Below, piece after piece: positions 16,393-24,095 of a DNA stretch of 29,204 bases; within the stretch, counting starts at the first letter, position 1; every line of letters begins with the position of its first letter. The stretch lies in NCBI GenBank assembly GCA_030625695.1, contig DAOUQK010000006.1, positions 1-29,204 of the forward strand. Direction: 5' to 3'. The stretch is from Paracoccaceae bacterium (GTDB lineage: Bacteria; Pseudomonadota; Alphaproteobacteria; Rhodobacterales; Rhodobacteraceae). The notes under the pieces were generated by a model, which had not been told where the DNA came from, did no database searches, and saw only the letters and a program-made list of their open reading frames with translations. The position numbers were made by a program, and so were the translations under genes.

Positions 16393-16484
16393 TACCCCAC
16401 CAGCAAAAGAACAACGGCGACATTCACCAGCGCGCCTGCCAGAACAAATGCGTCAAACGCGTTGAATTTACGTCGTCCATCCAT
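16377..16484 (-). CDS. Small single-span membrane protein (35 residues)
   Basis: This ORF runs from ATG (16484) to TAA (16379-16377) with AGGGG 8 nt upstream of the start. The product begins MDGRRKFNAFDAF and continues with one hydrophobic helix (VLAGALVNVAVVLLLVGYWLF), so it has a positive N-terminus and a single TM. It exactly fills the otherwise empty space between the cupredoxin and FGE-like genes and overlaps the latter, as expected for a translated gene in an operon. Size and topology resemble small accessory subunits of respiratory complexes (CydX/CcoQ class), but no family was recognised. It was found by direct reading and is too short for ordinary ORF cut-offs. Confidence 0.65.
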   Translation of the reverse strand: MDGRRKFNAFDAFVLAGALVNVAVVLLLVGYWLFS

Positions 16485-16505
16485 GGTGATCGCCCCTATT
16501 GGTTC

Positions 16506-17255
16506 TTAATATGAAAGCTCCATGTTCACTTCTCCGCCGGCGTCGACGGTTATTTCACCAACTTCGACCTCGCCCAGAAAACCGTGCCACATGATCACTT
16601 CGTAGCTGCCAGCCGGGATATCACCTATTGAAAATGCGCCGCTTTCATCGACCACAGAAAAATAGGGATTCTTGGCGACAAACACGAAGCTGTGCATGAA
16701 ATCATGCGCGTCGCATTCGACTTTCATGCCGTTGCCCTTGCGCAGTTTCACTTTCTTGGTGACGGTATCGCCCATAGACGGTTGCGAGACATTCATCACC
16801 GTGCGACGGGCCTTGCCGATCAACTCATAGGTATGGATGTTGTGTAGGGTCATATCGGAATTGGTCGCGGTCAACTCGCCCTTGTTGGTCATCACACCCA
16901 AGACCTGTGAAAATTCACAGCCCTTCTGATCAAGCGTCAGGTTCATCATCGAAGGGTCAAACGCCTTGCCCTCTTCGACCTCATGCAGAAACACCACGGC
17001 ATTCATCAGTTTGCCGTCGGCGTTGATTTCGACAAATGGCACTTCGCGGGTCCCTTCGCCGCAAATCTCGGGGTCCTTGGAAATGGTATAGCTGCGGGTA
17101 TCGGCCTCGGCGTCGCCTGCGGCAACGGTTCCTACAAAGCTGCCACCGTTGCTGACGTCAACTTCGTTGTAACCTTTTGCGCCAGCCGTGGAGGCAGTGG
17201 CAGCAAGGCCAAGCATTGCCAAGGCAATGGCAGAGTGGGTAAAGGGGTTTTTCAT
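16506..17255 (-). CDS. Exported cupredoxin-like protein with carboxypeptidase-regulatory-like domain
   Basis: This 249-residue protein starts at ATG 17255 (AAAGGAAACGAG upstream). It has a Sec signal peptide (residues 1-27, AIALAMLGLAATASTAGA). The copper-site residues of a blue copper fold are in place: H138 (MTLHNIHTYE), then C181, H184 and M187 (VECDAHDFMHSFVFV). The remaining part (NPYFSVVDESGAFSIGDIPA, GSYEVIMWHG) is the beta-sandwich carboxypeptidase-regulatory type seen in 'methylamine utilization/plastocyanin-like' proteins next to cytochromes. It probably carries electrons in the periplasm between c-type cytochromes and a terminal reductase, or handles copper. It is the second gene of the FNR-controlled operon, 25 nt after the HEAT gene. 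Its partner is not known. Confidence 0.8.
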   Translation of the reverse strand: MKNPFTHSAIALAMLGLAATASTAGAKGYNEVDVSNGGSFVGTVAAGDAEADTRSYTISKDPEICGEGTREVPFVEINADGKLMNAVVFLHEVEEGKAFDPSMMNLTLDQKGCEFSQVLGVMTNKGELTATNSDMTLHNIHTYELIGKARRTVMNVSQPSMGDTVTKKVKLRKGNGMKVECDAHDFMHSFVFVAKNPYFSVVDESGAFSIGDIPAGSYEVIMWHGFLGEVEVGEITVDAGGEVNMELSY

Positions 17256-17280
17256 CTCGTTTCCTTTGTTCAAAGTGTGC

Positions 17281-19485
17281 TCAGGCAACCAACCGGGCAT
17301 GCCCATCAGGCTGTCTTGTGGTCTGGGTTTGGAAAAGTTCGGCAAGGGCATCTATGGCAACAAGCCACACTTGAATCCGATCTTCATCGTTCAGTAATTT
17401 TAGCAACCGGACGGCACCCGCCTGAGGTGCAAATTCGCCCAGCAACCTGCCAATATCGCGCCGGTAAATACCATCGTTACGGGTGGCAAACTCAACCAAT
17501 TCATCAACCGCCGCATCACCGGAAATCCGCGCCAATGCCCGGGCGGCGGCGATGCCGGCCCCAAGATAGGGATCGTTCAGCGCGTCGTTCAATGCCGGGT
17601 CTGCCAGATTGCGCCGCTCCAGCGCCTGAATGGCTTCGACCCGCACCAGAGGATCTTCATGGCGGGCGAGGGTGACAAGCTGTTCGGCGCTGTCGTCGCC
17701 CGACAAATAACCGGTCAGGCGGGTGGCCAGCACCCGGATCTCGGAGGTTTCGCTGTTAAGATGTATTTGCAGCGAGTCGCGCAAATCGACCGGTAATTGC
17801 CGATTCTGACTGGCATGCTCGGCCAGTGAAAACAGAATTGCCAAAGTCATTTCTTCGTCCGGGTCGTTTTCTAACGCCGTAACAAGCGCCTGCGTTACGT
17901 CATCGTAAACCACCTGTCCCAGCAGACGCGCGGAAAATCGCTGCACATCCACATAGGGGGCAACCTCGGTGGCCCATGTCACTTTGCGCTTGGAAAACTT
18001 GCGGGTTCGGGCCTTTTCAAGCAGGCGTTGTTGCATTTCATCCAGGACAATTTCTTTCGGTTCGACTGCGGGTTCAACTGGCTTGTTGGCCATGATCGCC
18101 TGCAGGGTTGAACCAGGGGCCGCATCTTCCGCCACCAAAGGCAGGCTTTCGTCGATCTCGCGGGCAATTTCGTCAAGCGCGGCCTGGTCGGGCACTGGCG
18201 CGGGCTCGGGTTCCGGCTCAACCTGCTCGACCTCGGGCTCCTCGGGGGGCAACACCAACTCTCCCTTCAACGCCGACAGCAGGCCATGGCCTGCGTCATT
18301 GGGCCAGTTCGGATCGTCAGAGGCGATATTGGCCAGTGTCGTCAGGCACGCAAGCCGCAATTGCCGGTCTGGATCTCCAACCACTTCCAGAAGCGCGGGA
18401 ACTGCAACTTCCCCGGCCTTTTCAAGGGTTTCCAATATGCCCAGGCGGAATTCACGCGGCACACTCTGACTACTCAGAACATGAGTAAAGCCTTTGGCAA
18501 CTTTTGGGCCTTTGAGGGCAAAAAGCGCCAAAGCCCCTTGTCTGGCGGCCTGTGGATCACCCTCGATGGTGGATTTCAGAGCGTCAATCTCATCCTTGCC
18601 GGAAAAGCTGTCGGGATAGGTGGCGATGATTTTGAACACTTCGATGCGCACTTCGGGGGCGTCATCTTTGATCAGCCCGCGCAATGCGTCAAGATGCGCG
18701 GCCCCGTGGTGGCGTACAGCAGCAGCGCGCACGCTTGCTTCTTTGTCGCCAAACATTTCGACCACGCGGGTATCGTCAGCGCCCAGATGCTCCAGCGCCA
18801 CAGCACGAATAGTGGGTGAGTCATCTTCCAGCATCTGGCTGCGCAGGGTATCAAGTCCGGCGTTGTTCGAAACCCCGACCGCACGGGCAATGCGACGGTT
18901 CAGGCGCGGGTGGCCGTCTTCGTACATGAACCTAAGCGCCTCGGCCCCGGACTTTCCCATGTTTGCCAAGGCGTGAAACGCATGTTCGCTTACGTCCTGA
19001 CCCAATTCGTCGCCCAAAGCGGCGAGTATGGCGTCAACGCCTTGTTCGTCGCCAAATGCGCCAAGGCCTTTGATGGCGATCAACTGGATATCGTCCCAAG
19101 CATCCCAGCCGTCAGTATAAAACGCCTGTTCGTCCCAGGCGACCTGATCCTCGGCCCGTGATTCGGCCAAAGCCCGTAACAGCGGTACAAGCGGGGGGTG
19201 GCGCATCGCCACCAAGGCATTGATCGCGGCCTTTTTGACGTCTCCCTCAGGGTCACCGGTCAGGTTTTCCATCAGCTTTTCGGCTGTTGCCTTGTCCTCG
19301 ATCACGGCCAATGCATCGGCGGCATCCACCCGTACATCCGGGTCTTCGTCCAGCAGCGCCTGCACCAGCGGCGTCGTGACCTCTGGCCCGCCGATAACAC
19401 CCAATGCTCGTGCTGCCGCGCAGCGATGAACGTCAATGCCTTCGCCCAGAAGGTCGGCTAGTCTTTTGGTTGCCTTGGCTTTCAT
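17281..19485 (-). CDS. HEAT-repeat scaffold protein
   Basis: This protein has 734 residues from ATG 19485 (GGGGGAACCAG upstream; the frame to TTG 19500 adds five residues and was rejected). It is almost entirely HEAT/PBS-lyase-type repeats of about 30 residues, for example RCAAARALGVIGGPEVTTPL, ALLDEDPDVRVDAADALAVI and LARHEDPLVRVEAIQALERR. An acidic Pro/Glu linker (EEPEVEQVEPEPEPAPVPDQ) at about 420-440 breaks the array into two halves. It has no signal peptide or TM, so it is cytoplasmic. HEAT proteins of this kind bind partner proteins; related repeats occur in bilin lyases (CpcE/F). It is first in the operon with cupredoxin, Usp, radical SAM and HemY-like genes, directly behind an FNR-type box. 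A scaffold or cofactor-insertion helper role is inference. Confidence 0.85.
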   Translation of the reverse strand: MKAKATKRLADLLGEGIDVHRCAAARALGVIGGPEVTTPLVQALLDEDPDVRVDAADALAVIEDKATAEKLMENLTGDPEGDVKKAAINALVAMRHPPLVPLLRALAESRAEDQVAWDEQAFYTDGWDAWDDIQLIAIKGLGAFGDEQGVDAILAALGDELGQDVSEHAFHALANMGKSGAEALRFMYEDGHPRLNRRIARAVGVSNNAGLDTLRSQMLEDDSPTIRAVALEHLGADDTRVVEMFGDKEASVRAAAVRHHGAAHLDALRGLIKDDAPEVRIEVFKIIATYPDSFSGKDEIDALKSTIEGDPQAARQGALALFALKGPKVAKGFTHVLSSQSVPREFRLGILETLEKAGEVAVPALLEVVGDPDRQLRLACLTTLANIASDDPNWPNDAGHGLLSALKGELVLPPEEPEVEQVEPEPEPAPVPDQAALDEIAREIDESLPLVAEDAAPGSTLQAIMANKPVEPAVEPKEIVLDEMQQRLLEKARTRKFSKRKVTWATEVAPYVDVQRFSARLLGQVVYDDVTQALVTALENDPDEEMTLAILFSLAEHASQNRQLPVDLRDSLQIHLNSETSEIRVLATRLTGYLSGDDSAEQLVTLARHEDPLVRVEAIQALERRNLADPALNDALNDPYLGAGIAAARALARISGDAAVDELVEFATRNDGIYRRDIGRLLGEFAPQAGAVRLLKLLNDEDRIQVWLVAIDALAELFQTQTTRQPDGHARLVA

Positions 19486-19536
19486 CTGGTTCCCCCACAA
19501 GTTCTGTGCAGGCTAACGTCCCGGTGGCACCGGGCA

Positions 19537-19550
19537 TTGACCTGAATCAA
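19537..19550 (-). promoter_or_regulatory. FNR/FnrL-type operator upstream of the HEAT operon
   Basis: TTGAC-CTGA-ATCAA fits the FnrL consensus TTGAY-N4-RTCAA. Its centre (19543.5) is 58 nt before the HEAT start codon. With the usual -41.5 placement, transcription would start near 19502, leaving a leader of about 17 nt. The site is seen in sequence; binding is inferred. Confidence 0.65.
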
Positions 19551-19604
19551 GAGCACGACACCGGCCTTGCGAATTAACCCAAGACCGGCGACAGAAAGTT
19601 CATA

Positions 19605-19640
19605 ATAAAAAGGGGCACCCCGCTGGAGTGCCCCTTTTAT
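19605..19640 (-). terminator. Rho-independent terminator after idrA
   Basis: A perfect 11-bp stem AAAAGGGGCAC / GTGCCCCTTTT (19608-19618 with 19628-19638) with a 9-nt loop begins 6 nt after the idrA stop. On the minus-strand transcript it ends in UUUUUAUU. It separates the reductase operon from the HEAT operon, whose own promoter box lies just beyond. Confidence 0.9.
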
Positions 19641-19644
19641 TGGT

Positions 19645-22323
19645 TCAGATCACAATGTCGCGCGGTGCAAACGACATAGAGCGGAATGAGTTCTTGTACG
19701 GCGATTCACCAATCTTGGTGACCTTCGCAATCCCCATCTTGTAGTTATAGTTGCCGCTGATCCAGTCGACGACCCGACCTGCCAGCGCATTGGCTGGCTG
19801 GCTGGCATGAAGGAAGTCCATGTACATGACCCCCGGCTTGACCGCCCGTGTCACCATCGCCACCGCAGTCACGGCCGCTTCGGACATTTCCACGTTACCA
19901 TTGGCCAGCTGGCCCGTGAACGTATAGTCCGAACCTTCGACACCAAGCGTGGTATCTTTCAGCGATGGCACCCGGTCATTGGATAACAACACCATATCAC
20001 CACTTTCGATACCACGCGCAGCGGCGTCTTCAGTGTTGATTTCGACCCAGTTGTCCGGCCAACGCTGGACGATGTAAGGCCGACGGGTGTCGTCAAACCC
20101 GGATTGCCAGCGTTCGTTGGCCCGGCCAGAAGTGCACCATAATTCATCCCCTTTGGGCTTCATCCATTCCCAATAGTCGGAAAACAGATCCCAAGGCGAT
20201 TTCTGAATGTTGCACTTGCCGGTCTGCGAATTGAAATGCGTCAGTTTCTTATTGTACATATTCAACCCGGTCGGTCCGTCCGGCATCAGCTTGCGCTGGG
20301 TGTCATGCAACCGAAGCGTGCCTTCCAGCGTGCCATCGGGGTGCATGTATACCGGCCCCTGAATACCGTTGGTTCCCATTTCGCGGAACTTCTGGTGCAG
20401 GGTCTTGCCCTCGCGATGTGCTGCCACTTTGACCATGTTAAAGTCTTTGCGGCTACCTCGGGTGAACTTGGCCAGTTCCTCGGCAACATCGTTGGAGTTT
20501 TCCCAGTCAAAGCCCTCAAAGCCCATCCTTTTGGCCAGTTGGGCAATGATCCACCAATCCGGTTTCGCCTCGCCCGGCGCATCGTAGAACTTTTGATACA
20601 GCCGGATACGGCGTTCGCCGTTGGCACGAAGAAAGTCCTCTTCGCCCCAGGTTGCCGCCGGAAAGATGATGTCGGCAAACTGGTTACCAATTGGATCGAC
20701 CAGATAAATGTCCTGGTTGATCACCACCATGCCACCGCTATCGACCCGCGCCTTGAGCGTTTCGATAATCTTTTCACGGTTGATCGACTGAATCTGATGC
20801 GGATTGCCGCGTGTCAGTTCATGGAACCGCTGGGAAAGCTGCTGCGAGCCCAGCATCGACTGAATCCAGGTGGTGCCGATCACATGCGCCATACGGGTAT
20901 GTCCCGCCATGGTCCAGGTGTCCGTATCCAGCGCCCGACGGCGACGACCCGGCAGCTTCATTGGTGACTTGTTGCGCGGATATCCACCGCCACGCACACC
21001 GCCACGCTGGTGTCCGCCACCCCGGCCAATAACCTGCCCCGGACGTCCACCCGCGCCGACAATGATGCCAAGCGCGGAAATCGCCTGGGTGTTGCCGGTG
21101 TTGTTGGACCAGTAGAAACCCTTTTCGATCATGATCGAGGTTTTGGGCCGCGAACCATTGTCACGCGGCTTGGCCATCATCTCAGCCGCAAGCTGGATTT
21201 TGGCGGCGTCCACGCCGGATACTTCGGCGGCGGCCTCAAGTTTGAACTCGTCCTGCGCCAGAAGCCATTTGGCCCAATCGTCATAGCCATCGGTCTGGAA
21301 TTTACCCCAGGTCGTACGCCACTGCCACGGTGTATTCCGTGTGCCCTGACCAAAGCCCGAGGACGAACCCCATTTGTCGTTGACCCAGTCCTTGATCCAT
21401 TCGGCGTCCTGCCAGCCATTCTCGACAATGATCCGCGCAATTGCGTTGACCACCAACAAGTCGGTGCCGGGCGTCACGTCGAGCCACAGACCGCCATTCT
21501 GTTCAGCATATGCCACACCGGCAGTTTTACGCGGCACCATAAAGATGGCCTTTTGGCCGTTCTGTATGCCCTTCATGATCCATTGCGTGAACAGGATCGT
21601 CTTGGTTTCATACGGGTCCGTACCGCAGATCAGCAGGGTCTCGGCGTTCTTCCAATCCTCATATGACGGGCCAAAGTTGTCAAAGCCCGCATCCCGGAAA
21701 CCCGGAGTGGATGACACATCGGATGGCGTGTCATGGAAAGTGAAGTTGGCCGTGTTGATCGAACGCAGAGCATACTTACTGATCGCATAGGTGTTCTCCA
21801 TATACTGATACGAGAACGTCTTGACGCCGTAGGCGTTATGCCCGTGCTTCTTGATCACATATTTGCCGATCTCAGCAGCAATATCGAGCGCAAAGTCCCA
21901 CGGTACTGGTTGCAGGATGCCATAGATCCGCATCATTGGCGATGTCAGCCGGTCCCGCGTCGGGCGTTCCGGGTTATAACATTTCTGTGCGATACAGCCG
22001 CCACGAAGCGAACTGTCACCATCCGTGTTGACAAATTCGGTGTCTTTGTCGGGGATGATCACCACGTGATGCGGTTCGCCTTCATGCAACACGATATTGT
22101 GCTGGTTGGGGGCGACCCACGGGCCCAGAGGGGCGACCGGGAAATCCTCGCCAAAGGCGTTGGTTTCAGCGGTGGAACCACCATCCTTGTGGCCCTTGAC
22201 CGGCCAGCGATAGACTTTGTAACCACAGGCAACAATGCAATAATCACAAGCGGTTGTGATAACATCGGCGTTGGCCGGTGGCAGGGGGACGTTTTCGTCC
22301 GGGATATAATACGGAGTTGACAT
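19645..22323 (-). CDS. idrA: Arsenite-oxidase-like molybdopterin oxidoreductase, probable iodate reductase catalytic subunit
   Basis: This 892-residue DMSO-reductase-family enzyme is of AioA type. The Fe-S site is C26-x2-C29-x3-C33 (CDYCIVAC) with Ser at the fourth position (near S104/S105, SSLRGG), which predicts a [3Fe-4S] cluster as in AioA. By recalled alignment with AioA, three substrate-pocket residues are kept (H197, R434 and H438, RGGGHQRGG). The arsenite-site Glu is replaced by Ser (S205, HDTPSDVSS). It has no Tat signal of its own and is expected to be exported with the Tat-signalled Rieske subunit, whose gene precedes it by 12 nt. Upstream di-heme peroxidase genes complete the idrA/idrB/idrP set described for dissimilatory iodate reducers (Pseudomonas SCT, Denitromonas). 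The expected role is reduction of IO3- in the periplasm with a molybdo-bis-MGD cofactor. The alternative is a related AioA-like enzyme of unknown substrate. Confidence 0.82.
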   Translation of the reverse strand: MSTPYYIPDENVPLPPANADVITTACDYCIVACGYKVYRWPVKGHKDGGSTAETNAFGEDFPVAPLGPWVAPNQHNIVLHEGEPHHVVIIPDKDTEFVNTDGDSSLRGGCIAQKCYNPERPTRDRLTSPMMRIYGILQPVPWDFALDIAAEIGKYVIKKHGHNAYGVKTFSYQYMENTYAISKYALRSINTANFTFHDTPSDVSSTPGFRDAGFDNFGPSYEDWKNAETLLICGTDPYETKTILFTQWIMKGIQNGQKAIFMVPRKTAGVAYAEQNGGLWLDVTPGTDLLVVNAIARIIVENGWQDAEWIKDWVNDKWGSSSGFGQGTRNTPWQWRTTWGKFQTDGYDDWAKWLLAQDEFKLEAAAEVSGVDAAKIQLAAEMMAKPRDNGSRPKTSIMIEKGFYWSNNTGNTQAISALGIIVGAGGRPGQVIGRGGGHQRGGVRGGGYPRNKSPMKLPGRRRRALDTDTWTMAGHTRMAHVIGTTWIQSMLGSQQLSQRFHELTRGNPHQIQSINREKIIETLKARVDSGGMVVINQDIYLVDPIGNQFADIIFPAATWGEEDFLRANGERRIRLYQKFYDAPGEAKPDWWIIAQLAKRMGFEGFDWENSNDVAEELAKFTRGSRKDFNMVKVAAHREGKTLHQKFREMGTNGIQGPVYMHPDGTLEGTLRLHDTQRKLMPDGPTGLNMYNKKLTHFNSQTGKCNIQKSPWDLFSDYWEWMKPKGDELWCTSGRANERWQSGFDDTRRPYIVQRWPDNWVEINTEDAAARGIESGDMVLLSNDRVPSLKDTTLGVEGSDYTFTGQLANGNVEMSEAAVTAVAMVTRAVKPGVMYMDFLHASQPANALAGRVVDWISGNYNYKMGIAKVTKIGESPYKNSFRSMSFAPRDIVI

Positions 22324-22335
22324 GTTTTTCCTCTC

Positions 22336-22917
22336 CTAACCTTGAAGGTTGTCTTTGCGGCCGTAAATCAGCCCAAAAATTCCGGTGGCATAGATGTCGT
22401 CGCCCTCAAGCTCCAACAGAATCTGCGGCAGGCTTTGATAGGCCTGACCCGAGATCAGAATGCCGTGGCGTGTCAGATCATAGGTCGACAAATGCAGCGG
22501 GCAGGCACCCAGAGATTTGGTATCGGCCTTGTAGCTGTCAAACAACGTGCCACCCTGATGGGTACAGGCATAGTTGAAGGCCACCACATCCTGATCCGGC
22601 CCAAGACCGCCACCGGCGCGCACGCCCATTTTGACAATCATGTTCTCAGAATATTCGCCTTCGTCCGGATAGTTGAAGTCAAACGGCTCATCCAGTTTCA
22701 GATCGGACAGTTTGGCCACGAACTTGCGTGGGTATTCGGTGATCTGCGCGGGCACCTGTTGGGCCTGCGCCGTACCCGCATCAAGGGTGATCATGATGGT
22801 TGTGGTAACGCCTGCACTGATCAGGAATTTACGGCGTGATACCAGGCACTTGTGCCCAACAGCCTTGGCCGCCTCCTTGCGGGTCATGCCGCTTTCAAGT
22901 TTCACATCTTGTGACAT
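22336..22917 (-). CDS. idrB: Rieske 2Fe-2S subunit with Tat signal (iodate reductase small subunit)
   Basis: This protein has 193 residues from ATG 22917 (AAGGAAATACA upstream). The open frame extends eight residues further, into the ribosome site. The N-terminal Tat signal is SRRKFLISAGVTTTIMITLD, followed by an AQA-type cleavage site. The Rieske cluster ligands are in CTHQGG and CPLHLSTYD (two Cys, two His). The extra cysteines that form the disulfide in bc1-type Rieske proteins are absent (Gly and Leu at those positions), a condition also known in some AioB proteins and associated with altered potential. It pairs with the molybdopterin subunit encoded 12 nt downstream and passes electrons between periplasmic cytochrome c and the [3Fe-4S] cluster. 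The gene lies 20 nt after the second peroxidase gene. Confidence 0.85.
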   Translation of the reverse strand: MSQDVKLESGMTRKEAAKAVGHKCLVSRRKFLISAGVTTTIMITLDAGTAQAQQVPAQITEYPRKFVAKLSDLKLDEPFDFNYPDEGEYSENMIVKMGVRAGGGLGPDQDVVAFNYACTHQGGTLFDSYKADTKSLGACPLHLSTYDLTRHGILISGQAYQSLPQILLELEGDDIYATGIFGLIYGRKDNLQG

Positions 22918-22937
22918 TGTATTTCCTTTCCAATCGC

Positions 22938-24080
22938 TCACTCAGAAGCCAGGGCTTCGTAGGGTGGCAAGACAGGGGGTTCGACTTCCAGCTCATCACC
23001 GGAAAAGGCTTCGAGGAAGGCAACCAATTGTTCGACTTCTTCCTCGTTCAGGCCCAGAGGCTTGAGCAGAGGCGATTTGGTCGAAGACATGGTGCCGTCA
23101 GTGAAATCGTTCTCACCGCCGCCGGCGTTATAGAACTCAACCACTTCTTCAAAGTCCCAGAACGAACCGTTATGCATGTAGGGTGCCGTATAAGCGGTGT
23201 AACGCAACGGAGGCGTGCGGAACTTACCCAGGTGGTCCTTTTCCTTGGAACGGAAATAGAGGCCGGGATCGTCTTTCAACTTCCGGTACATTTCCTGCGT
23301 CACGCCCTTGGCAAATATCTCATACCGGAATGTAACCTGCGCCAACCCATCGGTTTCCCAACGCTCTGCCGGGGGCACGCCGAGATTATAGTAATTCTCG
23401 TCCGTGGCCTGCGCGCCGTTGTGACACTGGATACAGCCAGCCTTGCCGTTGAACAGCGCCATTCCGGCGATCTGTTCCTCGCTCAGCGCGCTTTCGTCGC
23501 CGGCCAGATACAGATCAATCGGGGTGTCATTGACGATTAACGTGCGTTCAAACGCGGCAATCGCGTGCCAGGCGTCACCGATCAACGGCCATTCAGTGCC
23601 GAACACGTCGTTGAAACGGGTCACATATTCCGGGATGAACGCCAGACGGGTTTCCATCACGTCGTTTTCACCGTTACCGGCAACCGCGCCTTTGGCAGCG
23701 CTTGGTGCCTGCTTTTCAAGCGAGGCCGCGGACCCGGCCCAGAACAACTGACCCAAATAGGCCGAGTTGATCACCGACTGGCTGTTACGCCAATGCACGG
23801 TACCGGGATAGCCACGAGACAGGCTGTCACCGAAACCCCAACCCTGATCGGGTTCGTGGCAGGTGACACAAGCGGTCGAGGCGTCGCCGCCAAGACGCGG
23901 ATCCCAGAACAGGATCTTGCCCAGTTCAACCTTGGCATCTGACTGCTGGTTATCCAGCGGAATGGGTGGGTCGCCCAAAGGGGCCAATGGCGGATAACTT
24001 TGCGCATTGGCCATGGCAGCACTGGTCGCAATCGCGGCAACTCCGGCCATCAGGAGGAATTTACTTTTCATGGTTTTCAT
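22938..24080 (-). CDS. Di-heme cytochrome c peroxidase-like protein (second in operon)
   Basis: This 380-residue exported protein of the CcpA/MauG superfamily has a signal peptide at residues 1-27. The heme motifs are C71-VTC-H75 (CVTCHEPDQG) and C216-IQC-H220 (CIQCHNGAQ). The distal region YTAPYMHNGSFWDFEEVV and YNAGGGENDF are family hallmarks. In iodate-reducing clusters two such proteins (IdrP1 and IdrP2) accompany IdrAB and are thought to remove hydrogen peroxide or another reactive product of iodate reduction. Compared with its neighbour, the segment after the first heme has FWAGSAAS in place of WFHDGRIG, so the two copies are not recent duplicates and may differ in activity. It is 15 nt downstream of the first peroxidase gene, with a good GGAGAGGAAAG ribosome site. 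Which of P1/P2 it matches was not decided. Confidence 0.85.
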   Translation of the reverse strand: MKTMKSKFLLMAGVAAIATSAAMANAQSYPPLAPLGDPPIPLDNQQSDAKVELGKILFWDPRLGGDASTACVTCHEPDQGWGFGDSLSRGYPGTVHWRNSQSVINSAYLGQLFWAGSAASLEKQAPSAAKGAVAGNGENDVMETRLAFIPEYVTRFNDVFGTEWPLIGDAWHAIAAFERTLIVNDTPIDLYLAGDESALSEEQIAGMALFNGKAGCIQCHNGAQATDENYYNLGVPPAERWETDGLAQVTFRYEIFAKGVTQEMYRKLKDDPGLYFRSKEKDHLGKFRTPPLRYTAYTAPYMHNGSFWDFEEVVEFYNAGGGENDFTDGTMSSTKSPLLKPLGLNEEEVEQLVAFLEAFSGDELEVEPPVLPPYEALASE

Positions 24081-24095
24081 CTTTCCTCTCCCGTC

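Noticed and set aside
19645..22917. Arsenite oxidase (aioAB)
   Set aside because: The fold and subunit pairing match, but the recalled substrate Glu is Ser, two peroxidase genes precede the pair and no arsenic genes are present. The iodate reductase assignment fits better.
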